A stretch of DNA of 64,000 nt from Lepidodermella squamata (taxonomy: Eukaryota > Gastrotricha), in NCBI GenBank assembly GCA_047495785.1, contig JBLDXI010000048.1, positions 744,001 through 808,000 on the forward strand. Direction: 5' to 3'. The position numbers and the translations under genes are program-made. Shown here piece by piece: positions 63,763 through 64,000 of the stretch. Each line of letters opens with the position of its first letter. The first letter of the stretch is position 1. Below the pieces are notes generated by a model. The model made no database searches and was not told where the DNA came from. It was given only the letters and a program-made list of their open reading frames with translations.

Positions 63763-64000
63763 TTCGAGTTGAAAATCTCTAGGAAACAAAACGTTGTTAA
63801 AGAATAAAAATGCTTCAATGGGTGGCGTTATATAGCTTTTAAAATATCTGCCCGACCAATCTGGACAAAAATTGATTCTATGAAATTGCCATCACGGAAA
63901 TATTCGCCATAAATAATACGTGTGCATTGATTAACCGAGTGCGCCGTAGAAAAAAATAGAAGCAGGCCTCAAAATAGGGTGTGAGAAATTCGGCCGACCT
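63763..64000 (-). promoter_or_regulatory. Orphan AKR upstream region with TATA-like motif, cut by the window edge
   Basis: It contains GGGTGTGAGAAATTCGGCCG at the very end and CCGAGTGCGCCGTAGAAAAA, matching the AKR12/13 upstream landmarks. A TATA-like GCTATATAACGCC is at 63826-63838 (minus strand). Confidence 0.5.

Noticed and set aside
1-64000. CRISPR arrays, operons, riboswitches or other bacterial features
   Set aside because: The sequence is eukaryotic with introns; no spaced identical direct repeats or prokaryotic gene organisation were seen.

Overview
This is a metazoan nuclear sequence. Protein genes are split by spliceosomal introns, many only 43-65 nt long, with GT-AG ends. There are TATA boxes, AATAAA signals and several small DNA transposons. 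The gene content (an arthropod-style gustatory-receptor-like 7-TM protein, Cys-loop channels, astacin/CUB/kringle-like and PAN/C-type-lectin secreted proteins, many aldo-keto reductases) points to an invertebrate, most likely an ecdysozoan such as an arthropod or tardigrade. The species cannot be named from the sequence alone.

The backbone is a dispersed cluster of thirteen aldo-keto reductase (AKR) genes between 2.2 and 51.9 kb, plus three decayed copies (8.1, 58.4 and 62.9-63.8 kb). Four copies carry one phase-0 intron at the same codon position and a histidine region reading LELIHWPM. Nine are intronless and read DLYLLHxPxP. Interleaved on the minus strand are four Cys-loop ligand-gated channel genes (15.4-16.9, 29.1-30.6, 40.7-42.2, 42.6-44.2 kb) with one shared seven-exon layout, so AKR and channel genes seem to have been duplicated together.

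Region by region: 0-1 kb, broken retroelement integrase; 2-3 kb, AKR1; 4.3-12.9 kb, two tandem 14-exon astacin-like genes whose zinc sites are destroyed, with SINE-like repeats, an AKR fragment and a reverse-transcriptase relic between them; 13.8-17 kb, AKR2 and channel A; 17.5-18.7 kb, a damaged kringle-like/C-type lectin gene; 19.5-32 kb, AKR3-7, channel B, a PAN-domain gene split by a 596-bp transposon, and a TA-flanked element; 33-34 kb, the gustatory-receptor-like gene; 36.6-37.6 kb, a short-chain dehydrogenase; 38.4-38.9 kb, a hAT-type element; 39-52 kb, AKR8-13 and channels C and D; 52-54 kb, two small secreted-peptide genes; 54.8-57.7 kb, a secreted ankyrin-repeat protein; 59-62.6 kb, a small membrane protein, a secreted protein of unknown function and an aerolysin-like secreted protein; 62.8-64 kb, an AKR relic.

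Functional reading (inference): cytosolic NADPH-dependent carbonyl reductases and a short-chain dehydrogenase for small-molecule or xenobiotic metabolism, next to chemosensory or neuronal membrane receptors and rapidly changing secreted proteins. This looks like an environment-facing region expanding by tandem duplication. Splice sites were placed by eye from GT/AG signals, frame and paralog comparison; no database search was run.
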